The notes under the pieces: generated by a model | Seen by the model: the letters and a program-made list of their open reading frames with translations, nothing else | What the model was told of the DNA's origin: nothing | The model's database searches: none | Part shown: in pieces, positions 57,301 to 64,000 of the stretch | Position numbering within the stretch: position 1 is the stretch's first letter | How the letters are laid out: each line of letters starts with the position of its first letter | Assembly (NCBI GenBank): GCA_039105265.1 | Contig: JAPFFF010000010.1 | Span: 868,001 to 932,000 of the forward strand | Origin: Tritrichomonas musculus | Taxonomy: Eukaryota > Parabasalia > Tritrichomonadida > Tritrichomonadidae | Length of the DNA stretch: 64,000 nucleotides | Direction of reading: 5' to 3' | Program-made: the position numbers and the translations under genes

Positions 57301-57493
57301 AATCACGCAATCCGTTAACTGCTTCATTCAATTGTTCCTTAGTGATTCCATTTCCGTTTGAAATCCCTACGTTTCCGTTCGATGTATCACCTTTGATAAC
57401 ATAATTATCGACATATCTTTTAATGTATTCGTTAATCAATCCGTCAATAGTATTTGTTTTTGTTATGTGTCCGCTCTGCTCAATCGTAAACAT
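54332..57493 (-). CDS. Fiber-like protein (1053 aa)
   Basis: The N-terminus (MFTIEQSGHITKTNTIDGLI) differs from that of Polinton A. Four or more linker blocks of the type ALKTDIPEP(V/I)DLTPYY and ADEKFVDEDELAYELDKY alternate with unrelated beta domains (to about 530), then a C-terminal half nearly identical to that of the Polinton A protein (LNIEYPNPVRDYIFVKPYLP to the end), high also at the DNA level. This is a modular trimeric-fiber-like layout. It probably mediates attachment; inference. It is convergent with the HNH gene, six bases apart. Confidence 0.7.
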   Translation of the reverse strand: MFTIEQSGHITKTNTIDGLINEYIKRYVDNYVIKGDTSNGNVGISNGNGITKEQLNEAVNGLRDYVINNYALSTDIPEPIDITNYALKTDIPEVLKNSELQLNIKELLPDEMFQKLMAEDDKPLSAQASMCLTSIAVNEGFQSALDDCAERYVPKDDLKNYITRDNLTVSTEYTIEIKTYMFPNIGPVPEEYEENGMDTSHVLPFKEGTHLVGYKLDNSGNIFHFDIRFKTNELYADDEYNVKQHEAEGFESEGEYFELVWDEFTGAIYDRYQYLPITITLAETNDELALKSDIPEPVDLTPYYTSAQADEKFVDEDELAYELDKYETKTVAEGKYAMKSEIPEIIEGQTTIQFEIVNNTIPDLDYNTYHELIEQYGLDIVSSNSFYTGHYVHVDYSYNDDDDEQPSQIMRIEGSDSSIWFLYDSHELINPGTGDTPEVLSCSITKTIEPTDRNAYSARYVSNNYALKTDIPEPVDLTPYYSSAQADEKFVDEDELAYELDKYALKTDIPTIPTDLVNESALSTALYGTELNIEYPNPVRDYIFVKPYLPETDIHVIFDVNWGSNKDYINNIQHFDLIFKPYEKYMRGYRMMLDNGLSIVWYDRGEFMLCNSSGNTQWLINVIKAQIESPFIKTANVVDENPEQITIQCTQNESGCVVPDDDIRRVFTTKNIIVKFKRNADDASYEEVEYEYSLYKSLNMIYKSTSNELININYNTHIVSLRAADDTLTNIYDASITLISIRPVNDNMITSVKYVNDNFALKSNVITEEQLIKKCAIDCGPITEGGEISIHYLKLEDKVIKLEYIVGDYALCLEIRILFYDTTGNPHNIVLVLHQRTVYFDNFKFPFYYEDTVDITSGRPLTYNFPIGGYSWTTTQELLDAKQIYSRCIMSRGYLAKYKAAIYGAQSNTTITHYSPIESSMNSVSDFVVGSPVYMTGKVYKHVGDEWKPSTADDTTDCICSVKTSGTWKEYVGICVRIDDKNKCITFSSHGDYMVRVNDSSCYSIGDEVFIDNEDNKLKVLSGETAITSKIKRMTVGIITSIIDERTLAVFKE

Positions 57494-57515
57494 TCAATTT
57501 ATTAGAAACTAAACA

Positions 57516-59810
57516 ATGTCAAAACAAGATAAAAATAATTCATCTGATAGCTTTGAATTAGATTTAAGTAATATTGATGATGAAACTATATTTGATAGTG
57601 AGGTATCTAAACCTGATGATGATGAAGAACTAGAGGACCCGATAGATTATTTTAGGAACACATTTCTCAGTACATACAAACTAGAACACCCCAATGATTT
57701 AATTAATTTGTTGTATCAAATACAAAACAATGAATATACAGGAAGAAGTGTGGGAAAGATTCGTGAAATGAAAGTCAAGTTTCGTCGATTTGTTTCATTG
57801 ATGAACAAAATCAATGCAGGTATTAAAAGTAAAGGTAATCGATTCCTTAGTTTAAAAGAGTACACAACAGATAAAAAAAGTCTTGATATCATTATCAATT
57901 ACTTCAATATTGTTGTCAACGATGATTTGAATTATAGCTCTGATGGTTTTCGTTCATCACCCATCAAACCACCGAGAAAGAGTCAAACACCACAAACCAA
58001 CAAAGGAAGAAGAAAGAGAACAAGCATACATGAACCAACACTTGATACTAATAAACGAAGAACACCAAGAAGAAAACGCATAACTCCGAGTGATTCTGAT
58101 GAAAATGACTCGACAATACAATTGCCTAAAGACAGTGAAGATTCATTACTTAATATAACATTAAGCGAATCAGATTCTGAGTCATTAATATTGAAAAACG
58201 ATGATTTATCTGATTCTTTTATTGAACCATCAAAGGAACACAATAAAAATAATTTTTCAACTAATAAAATGGCAGACGACAACAACAATAATAACGGACC
58301 TCTTCAATCATTATATGATGATGAATTAGATGATTGGCATGATGATGATGAAGCAGCAACCGAAGCATACAGATATACAAAAACACCTGCAAAACAACCA
58401 TACAGATATGTTGATAATGAAGAAGAAGCACAAGAAATTAAATCACCTTTTGCAAGGAAATACAAAGGATATGCAGAAGATAACAAAGCAGATGATGAAA
58501 TACTTGATGAATTAATAAGAAATGCAAAGCAACCCTCAAAGAATACTCGCGGACGTCGTGATAAAAAAGATATGCCTCTTGTTAACTCAACATTAAAGGA
58601 TTCATTTGACAAGCTTGAAATACCTCGGGTTGGTGGTAATATATCCTATTACAGAGATAAATTTATTGATATGATTATTAACGGAAACTTCAGAATCAAA
58701 TACATTCCGAATGCAGCTTGTCGTGATACAGCTATTGAATACTGTAAGAATTCAGTTGATAAAGACGGTAAACCAAGATATCGTTTATTACCAGAAAATG
58801 CCAAAGACCCGTTAGGAAACTCAATAACAGACTTGAACGGTGATAAAGTTGATGATGTTGTTTTAATTGATAGGAACGGTAATCCTTCAATCATTAACGG
58901 ATACAAGCTTGTATTTGCTTCTCCTTACAAGAAAGTTTGGAAATCTGTTATTAAAACAAAACAAGAAAGAAAAGAAATGCCGTTCAATAAATGGATTCAA
59001 TCATTATTTGATAAAGATATCAAGAAAATTGATTGGGATGCTGGTCAATACAAATTAACAAAGGGAAAAGAAATGCAAGAGCTAGAAAATTATTACGGTC
59101 CTATGGGTCTGGGAAAAGCAAGAGTCAGCAAACGTATTACACCAAGTTCTTATTGGTCATCAATCTTTTCTAAAGTCTGGAAAGTGTATTGGAATGACGA
59201 ACAATTCTTTGTATTATCTCCTTTGAAGAAACTCATCAATTACCTTGCTGTATCAAATATGTTATTTGCTTATCTCTTTGATGCTCCTTTCAAAGAACTA
59301 ATTCAAGACAATAAGTTCAATGGAAAGATATTAACATATGAACAATGGACATATTGGAAACAACAGAACAATAAAGAATATGTTTCAGTATTAGGAAAGA
59401 ATGTTCAATCATATGTTGAGAAGATTATTGATAAAGCTATTGATATCACATCAGGAGAATTAAAGGCTGAACCAAGTCAATGGGGTAAACAATTTACTGA
59501 ATTAATGCATTACATTGATTATGTTGTCTTTGGTGTTGGTTTCAATGTTGATGTAAGTAAGCAAGAAGGATATAACAGGTTGAAACGAAATGCAGAAGGA
59601 ATTAAAGAAGCAACGCCAGAAGATATTAAGAACGTTAAAGATAATTTCATTAAACGAATCACCGCAGCAATAGAAAGAGATATATATCCAAATTGTGGAT
59701 ACACAGCATTCAAAGCACAACTCAAAGAAAGCAAATTGCAGAACAAAAATAAATATGATAATTTTGCTGTTAATCTTAAACCATTACATCAAAGAATGAA
59801 TAATGAATAA
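57516..59810 (+). CDS. Large virion-type protein with Ca-loop motif (764 aa)
   Basis: The N-terminal 350 residues are charged and disordered (acidic runs, RKRITPSDSDEND and similar, DDDEAATEAYRYTKTP). From about 380 the homology to 13945-15117 of Polinton A begins: DLNGDKVDDVVLIDRNGNPS is an EF-hand-like loop, then INGYKLV, KTKQERKEMPFNKWIQ. The C-terminal 250 residues are helical. It is twice the length of the Polinton A relative, mainly because of the disordered N-terminus. A minor capsid or penton-like role is guessed from the context. An in-frame ATG at 58269 (MADDNNNNN) could give a shorter form. The stop directly abuts the next convergent gene. Confidence 0.6.
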   Translation: MSKQDKNNSSDSFELDLSNIDDETIFDSEVSKPDDDEELEDPIDYFRNTFLSTYKLEHPNDLINLLYQIQNNEYTGRSVGKIREMKVKFRRFVSLMNKINAGIKSKGNRFLSLKEYTTDKKSLDIIINYFNIVVNDDLNYSSDGFRSSPIKPPRKSQTPQTNKGRRKRTSIHEPTLDTNKRRTPRRKRITPSDSDENDSTIQLPKDSEDSLLNITLSESDSESLILKNDDLSDSFIEPSKEHNKNNFSTNKMADDNNNNNGPLQSLYDDELDDWHDDDEAATEAYRYTKTPAKQPYRYVDNEEEAQEIKSPFARKYKGYAEDNKADDEILDELIRNAKQPSKNTRGRRDKKDMPLVNSTLKDSFDKLEIPRVGGNISYYRDKFIDMIINGNFRIKYIPNAACRDTAIEYCKNSVDKDGKPRYRLLPENAKDPLGNSITDLNGDKVDDVVLIDRNGNPSIINGYKLVFASPYKKVWKSVIKTKQERKEMPFNKWIQSLFDKDIKKIDWDAGQYKLTKGKEMQELENYYGPMGLGKARVSKRITPSSYWSSIFSKVWKVYWNDEQFFVLSPLKKLINYLAVSNMLFAYLFDAPFKELIQDNKFNGKILTYEQWTYWKQQNNKEYVSVLGKNVQSYVEKIIDKAIDITSGELKAEPSQWGKQFTELMHYIDYVVFGVGFNVDVSKQEGYNRLKRNAEGIKEATPEDIKNVKDNFIKRITAAIERDIYPNCGYTAFKAQLKESKLQNKNKYDNFAVNLKPLHQRMNNE

Positions 59811-60929
59811 TTAATTTAAATCAAAACCTCCATTATTGTTATTATTATTATTATTATTTTTGTCATTTGGGTCTGAAACGATTCTAAAACTATAACGTTT
59901 TGTTGATTGTGGTTGTTTCTTCTGGTCTTGCTGATTATCAAGTGAAGTTGACAAGTCTTCAAAAGTATCATTATTTATGTTTTGTTGTCGTTCAGAATAA
60001 TTTGATGTCTTATTAGGATTTGGTGTTTCAAAATAAAAGCCTTGTGATTGATTTTGATTTCTTACATGCCAATCGTCTTCAATTTCCATAGGTTCATAGC
60101 TTGTTGGATAATTTGGTTTTGTACTTATGGCTGATGCTGAAAAATGAACTTTGTTATCATTTTCTTTTGATTTATGCTTTCTTGGTGGATTGGGAGTTAA
60201 TGATTTAATATTTTCTGTTGTTTCATTTGCTGTTGTTTCGTTATCGGGTTTTATATTTGGTTTGAATATAGGATATTCAGTGAATATAGTATCATTTCGA
60301 AAACCTAAATGTGCAGGTTTCTTCGGTTTATAATTCGTATTTTGATTTAAATCGTTCATTGTTTGTATTCTAATATCATTGGTGTCAGAACCTGGTTCTG
60401 TGTTATCATAGAAATCAATTATCGGTATTAAGTTTGGATTATCATAAACGGTGAATGATATATATGTTTTATTTGCATTAGGATTATAACCTGTATCAGC
60501 TGCAGTAATTATATTATTAAATGCATTCATGAATACCTCATAAGTAAAAGCGAAATTTACTCTATTAAAATAAGCTTCACCATCATATTCTACATAATAA
60601 TTTGTTATATCTTTAGGTGTGTTATCATTTAATAATACAAATACAGGTTCTTGAAATCCTGGTAGTATCTTTCGTATAAATATGTATGACGGACTATAAA
60701 TTCCATCACCAATTAAATATAACATCCATGCAGGTCTAGTCGTTAATGTTGTACCTTTATAAATACTTTGAACTTGCCTCGGAAATGTAAAAGTTGATGG
60801 AAAAATATAAATTGACCTTGATTCAGTAGTCGTAATCATAGCAAATGCAATCGGTGCTACACCATTAATTTTATAATTACTCATATCAGCCAATTGATTC
60901 GGATTTAAATAAAATACATGAGAATCCAT
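59811..60929 (-). CDS. Polinton B protein with Asn-rich tail (372 aa)
   Basis: Residues 1-175 look globular and beta-rich (YKINGVAPIAFAMITTTESR, FPSTFTFPRQVQSIYKGTTL, YIFIRKILPGFQEPVFVLLN), as in a single jelly-roll; residues 175-372 are disordered and rich in Asn, Pro, Lys and Ser, ending in a long Asn run. It might be a penton or minor capsid protein; no family is recognised. Its stop abuts the stop of the 764-residue gene. Confidence 0.5.
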   Translation of the reverse strand: MDSHVFYLNPNQLADMSNYKINGVAPIAFAMITTTESRSIYIFPSTFTFPRQVQSIYKGTTLTTRPAWMLYLIGDGIYSPSYIFIRKILPGFQEPVFVLLNDNTPKDITNYYVEYDGEAYFNRVNFAFTYEVFMNAFNNIITAADTGYNPNANKTYISFTVYDNPNLIPIIDFYDNTEPGSDTNDIRIQTMNDLNQNTNYKPKKPAHLGFRNDTIFTEYPIFKPNIKPDNETTANETTENIKSLTPNPPRKHKSKENDNKVHFSASAISTKPNYPTSYEPMEIEDDWHVRNQNQSQGFYFETPNPNKTSNYSERQQNINNDTFEDLSTSLDNQQDQKKQPQSTKRYSFRIVSDPNDKNNNNNNNNNGGFDLN

Positions 60930-60941
60930 TTTGAATAGTCA

Positions 60942-61292
60942 TTAATAAATCAAAAGACAACTGAATATAAATGATTCAGGTTCAATAACGTTTCCTTTCA
61001 TATCTGTGAACCATAAATGATATTCTTTTTTTGTGTTGTTCAGACACTCATATTTTCTGTATTTGGTTTGTCGTCTGTTAGCAAGCATAATGAAATGGTC
61101 ACAGAAAGGCATGAATTCAACTATATCTGAATGAACCATCAAATCACCGACAATATGTTGATTGACAACAGCCCCACAATACTGAACAACAATGTACTTC
61201 TTGTTGCGACTATAAACGAAATCATCAGGAAGATTAAAATCTTTTGATTGTGTGTGATAGTATCGTTTTGTGATTGGTTGTTTAGCTTTCAT
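60942..61292 (-). CDS. Small conserved Polinton protein (116 aa)
   Basis: A homologue of 9223-9564 in Polinton A: PDDFVYSRNKKYIVVQYCGA, KYRKYECLNNTKKEYHLWFT and the DMKGNVIEPESF...LLIY end. It overlaps the start of the integrase gene by 11 bp. No domain is recognised. Confidence 0.7.
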   Translation of the reverse strand: MKAKQPITKRYYHTQSKDFNLPDDFVYSRNKKYIVVQYCGAVVNQHIVGDLMVHSDIVEFMPFCDHFIMLANRRQTKYRKYECLNNTKKEYHLWFTDMKGNVIEPESFIFSCLLIY

Positions 61293-62361
61293 TTTGCGTT
61301 TTATAAGTCAAAAAGAATACTTTATAATCATCATTCAAAGCATCTATTGATGAACAAACATATTTTGTGTACATGATTGGAACTGTTATTATTGTTTTGT
61401 TCTTCAGTGTTTTGTTAGTTTGACGCAAAGGATTTAATAGTTTACATTTAACGTTTCCTGATTCATAACAAATGAATTCAGCAAGTTCATTGAATACTCT
61501 TCTTCGCTTTTCATGTTTCTTTTCTGTTTTTCCGTAATCGGTGTGAATGAGTATTATATTTTTGGGTTTATATGACAGAAGACCTTTAAATCGTTGTTTT
61601 TGTTGAATCTCTTTCAATTGCATTGATTTGGCTCTAATGTATTGCCATTCAAGGTCGCGGTCATCTTGCATCTGTTGAGGTGTTAGATAAATGTATTTTG
61701 ATTGTCGTTTGTCAAGGTATTCATCAGTTTCTTCGTCAAATGATGTGTATAAAGGATTCAATAAACGAAGAGATGCATGAGGCGTGTTATTGTACCATTC
61801 AACCGTTTGTTGTATCAATACATTGTTTGTCATTCGTTGTTGTGATTGACCGAAAGCATTTCGTAATGTTCTGATTACTGCATCGACACATTTATGTGCA
61901 TTCGTGAAAGGTGAATCATCAATGATTAACTTTATTTTGTTTGGTGCTTTGAATTTAATTGTGTGTTTGTCTAATTGATATCTTTGCTCTTCACCGTTGC
62001 AATAACTTTTGAATGCATTTGATATAAAAGCCTTTTCACCATCACATTTAATTGTTTCAATTCTGATATTTCTTTTATTGACTAGTTTATCAATTACTTT
62101 GATTACATAATACTCAGACTTGTAATCAATTGGTTCAACAATTAGGTATTTGGTGTTTACATTGATTATTACTAAATAAGCTTTATTTAATGCAAACATT
62201 ATATCAATTTCGTACGCATACGGTTCAAATGAGAAGTCAGGTTTTGATAGTTTCTTTACTGTCTTCAATTGGTAATCCTTAATATAGGGCTCGGTTTTAA
62301 TGCCCGTGTCTTTGATGTACTTGTATTTAGATTTGAAAGGATAGTTGATTGATTCATTCAT
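61282..62361 (-). CDS. Retroviral-type (DDE) integrase
   Basis: A protein of 359 residues. The rve-like core at about 40-190: PYAYEIDIMFALNKAYLVII, KYLIVEPIDYKSEYYVIKVI, IRIETIKCDGEKAFISNAFK and a third helix with HKCVDAVIRTLRNAFGQ, followed by a QQTVEWYNNTPHASLRLLNP segment. The C-terminal third is basic, with an SH3-like part (ICYESGNVKCKLLNPLRQTN). The core strand pattern is more standard than in the Polinton A integrase. It inserts the element into the genome. Confidence 0.88.
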   Translation of the reverse strand: MNESINYPFKSKYKYIKDTGIKTEPYIKDYQLKTVKKLSKPDFSFEPYAYEIDIMFALNKAYLVIINVNTKYLIVEPIDYKSEYYVIKVIDKLVNKRNIRIETIKCDGEKAFISNAFKSYCNGEEQRYQLDKHTIKFKAPNKIKLIIDDSPFTNAHKCVDAVIRTLRNAFGQSQQRMTNNVLIQQTVEWYNNTPHASLRLLNPLYTSFDEETDEYLDKRQSKYIYLTPQQMQDDRDLEWQYIRAKSMQLKEIQQKQRFKGLLSYKPKNIILIHTDYGKTEKKHEKRRRVFNELAEFICYESGNVKCKLLNPLRQTNKTLKNKTIITVPIMYTKYVCSSIDALNDDYKVFFLTYKTQNES

Positions 62362-62448
62362 TTGAATCGCAAAAATAAAGCATTAATTTATGAAGGAACT
62401 CTGTTCCCTTTTGCAAAGCAAAATGATTATTTAATGAAATCATTATTT

Positions 62449-64000
62449 TTATTCATTTGCTTGACTTCCTTGTGGAGATTCGTCATCAACGTAAACCAAT
62501 CCGTCAAGAGATAGTTTAAAGTAAGAGTCCCTAGTTATCCATAATTGAGTCGGAGGAGGTTTGACAATGGTTCCATCTGGTTCAACAACATTGAAATATG
62601 TGTCATCATCTCCTGTATATATTGGTTGCCCATTGACTTGTATCTGAACGTTTCCGAAACCTCCATCAAGTCCGTCATAACAATATCCTGCACTTGCTCG
62701 TTCTGTTTGAATGTTGAATACAAATGATGTTGCATCACTGATTGTGTTGTTGTATCTCTTACCGTTAGCGTCATTCTTTGGCATTGTCATCGAATCCTCA
62801 AATTCCTTTGTGCATGAAAGAGTGATTGCATCTAAATCACCAGCCGTTAATTGATTTTCAAAGAATCGTGCACCAATGGTTGAAACGTTTTCGTCTGGGA
62901 AGTTCTTTCCACCAATATTCAAGAAACAGTTTTGATAAACTGGATTTTCAAAGACAGTTAAATCATTATGATGCTTTGGAAACATGATTGATAAATTAGT
63001 TGCATTGATTAATGGGATATTCAATGTTGACTTGATTCCGTTTGCTGCTGGAGCGATTGGAAAAGCATGATAATCAACTTTTTGTGAAGGAATGATTAAA
63101 CCTTGTCTTAAAATGTCTTCAATTCCTTGTCTTGTAGCTTCACAAACACCAAAGCCTTGCATATTAGATTTACAAGCTGTGATGGTCATTCGATTAACTG
63201 TTAATGTTGCTGTTTGTTTTGAATAATGAGCGCTCATCAACTTGTTGGCTTCAGTTTTAGATACAAAGTTAACGTAAACATGACCTGCATGTGATGGTTG
63301 AGGTAATTTACCATGTTCTTTGGTATAATGGGCTTGACAAATTGCTTTATTATCATCAGTCTTTTCAATTCCAAGTTCAGTAAATTCATCATCAGTAAAG
63401 CTAAATATTAATGAACAATTTTCAATCAGTTCATCGAAATCACCTCCAGATGCAGATACGTATTGTTCTCTAACTTCATACTTCAATTGATATTTCGTTG
63501 GTGTTGGTTCAGGTGATGGTGGGTCTGGATTGTCTCCAGGTCCTGGAATCACTGCTTGATTACCAATTTGTGTGAATTGATGTTTGAGGTGTCCTCGTGC
63601 TTTGATTTCCTTTAGTCTGTTTAATTCTTCCATCGATATTGAATCATTGTCTTCAAGAAATACTTTTGCTTCAGCAACTGTGTAAGGGTCTAATACTGCC
63701 CAAACAAGACCAGCGGGACTAACTTGAAAACGAATTGATAAATCACCAATGATTCCGTTAGGGAATAAATCGAATGCTTGTAATGCGAGCAAATCATCAA
63801 AAGGAACATTCAAATCAAATTCGACTTCACTTCTTCCTGTGTTCTTAAATGAATTCAAGTTGACATAAGCTCCTGCATGTGTTTGTGAATAGTTGCTAAT
63901 GTTTTCCCACAATGAATGAACGAATCTGCGACGTTTCTTCTCGGCTTCTGGTTTAACTGAAGAATATAAGAAGCCCTCACGAATGCATTCATTCTGTTGG
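62449..64000 (-). CDS. Major capsid protein (partial, continues beyond window)
   Basis: The frame stays open to the window edge, reading ECIREGFLYSSVKPEAEKKR before SLWENISNY, which matches IRESFAYNSIKP...SLWENTS of the Polinton A capsid protein; about 517 residues are in view and the N-terminus lies outside. Other shared pieces: LQAFDLFPNGIIGDL, NATNLSIMFPKHHNDLTVFE, STIGARFFENQL, SDATSFVFNIQTERASAG. A Pro-rich insert (PGPGDNPDPPSPEPTPTKY) lies in the middle. A double-jelly-roll fold is inferred from the family. A 90-bp gap follows before the integrase gene. Confidence 0.85.
   Translation of the reverse strand, partial: QQNECIREGFLYSSVKPEAEKKRRRFVHSLWENISNYSQTHAGAYVNLNSFKNTGRSEVEFDLNVPFDDLLALQAFDLFPNGIIGDLSIRFQVSPAGLVWAVLDPYTVAEAKVFLEDNDSISMEELNRLKEIKARGHLKHQFTQIGNQAVIPGPGDNPDPPSPEPTPTKYQLKYEVREQYVSASGGDFDELIENCSLIFSFTDDEFTELGIEKTDDNKAICQAHYTKEHGKLPQPSHAGHVYVNFVSKTEANKLMSAHYSKQTATLTVNRMTITACKSNMQGFGVCEATRQGIEDILRQGLIIPSQKVDYHAFPIAPAANGIKSTLNIPLINATNLSIMFPKHHNDLTVFENPVYQNCFLNIGGKNFPDENVSTIGARFFENQLTAGDLDAITLSCTKEFEDSMTMPKNDANGKRYNNTISDATSFVFNIQTERASAGYCYDGLDGGFGNVQIQVNGQPIYTGDDDTYFNVVEPDGTIVKPPPTQLWITRDSYFKLSLDGLVYVDDESPQGSQANE

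Larger units (their letters stand above)
45044..64000 (+). mobile_element. Polinton/Maverick B, left end to window edge
   Basis: About 19 kb with Polinton genes: packaging ATPase, B-family polymerase, HNH endonuclease, fiber-like protein, Ca-loop virion-type protein, integrase and major capsid protein. Gene order and orientation differ from Polinton A (polymerase in the left half, capsid and integrase at the right), and most shared proteins are strongly diverged, so it is another lineage. Major frames are open. The left end is put at AGTAGTATATG (45044), as many Polintons begin with AG; this is tentative. The right terminal repeat lies outside the window, so it cannot be judged as whole. Confidence 0.8.

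Overview
The window looks like nuclear DNA of a parabasalid protist (trichomonad), most likely a very AT-rich one such as Tritrichomonas; the species is inferred. The reasons are an RCC1-type repeat protein, leftovers of a BspA-like leucine-rich-repeat gene, an ankyrin gene of the trichomonad-expanded DUF3447 type, initiator-like TCA motifs a few bases upstream of ATGs, gene-poor stretches of very high AT content, and two large Maverick/Polinton elements, which are abundant in this group.

Layout. 1-8.86 kb is host DNA: an RCC1-type gene (839-2941, +), a decayed BspA-like LRR gene (about 3.5-4.2 kb, -), an intact GH36 alpha-galactosidase of bacterial type (4251-6479, -), and about 2 kb of empty AT-rich DNA. 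8864-30514 is Polinton A, whole-looking, with 349-bp terminal inverted repeats that are nearly identical and a flanking TTAAC duplication. It carries a major capsid protein, packaging ATPase, further virion-type proteins, a fiber-like protein, a KilA-N protein, an HNH endonuclease, a retroviral-type integrase and a very long B-family DNA polymerase. 30.5-44.1 kb is host again: a decayed cut-and-paste DNA transposon, a divergent DHHC acyltransferase, an ankyrin gene whose repeats continue as 13 isolated modules in about 5 kb of AT-rich minisatellite, remains of a kinase gene and a tRNA-Asn(GTT) gene. From about 45.04 kb to the right edge lies most of Polinton B, a different lineage with another gene order, cut by the window end inside its capsid gene.

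How the genes fit together. In each Polinton the polymerase and integrase would serve replication and insertion, while the double-jelly-roll-type capsid protein, ATPase and fiber-like protein form a virion module. The two elements share homologues of the ATPase, capsid protein, integrase, HNH endonuclease, a Ca-loop protein, a CxxC protein and a small protein, all well diverged, yet the C-terminal halves of their fiber-like proteins are almost identical, which points to recent module exchange.

Most notable: (1) an archaeo-eukaryotic primase-like domain fused to the C-terminus of the Polinton A polymerase; (2) an HNH nuclease domain inside the Polinton B polymerase; (3) the fiber exchange; (4) an ankyrin gene split into one-repeat modules that all stay open while the minisatellite between them is full of stops; (5) terminal repeats of Polinton A that carry an outward-reading ORF related to the first gene of Polinton B.
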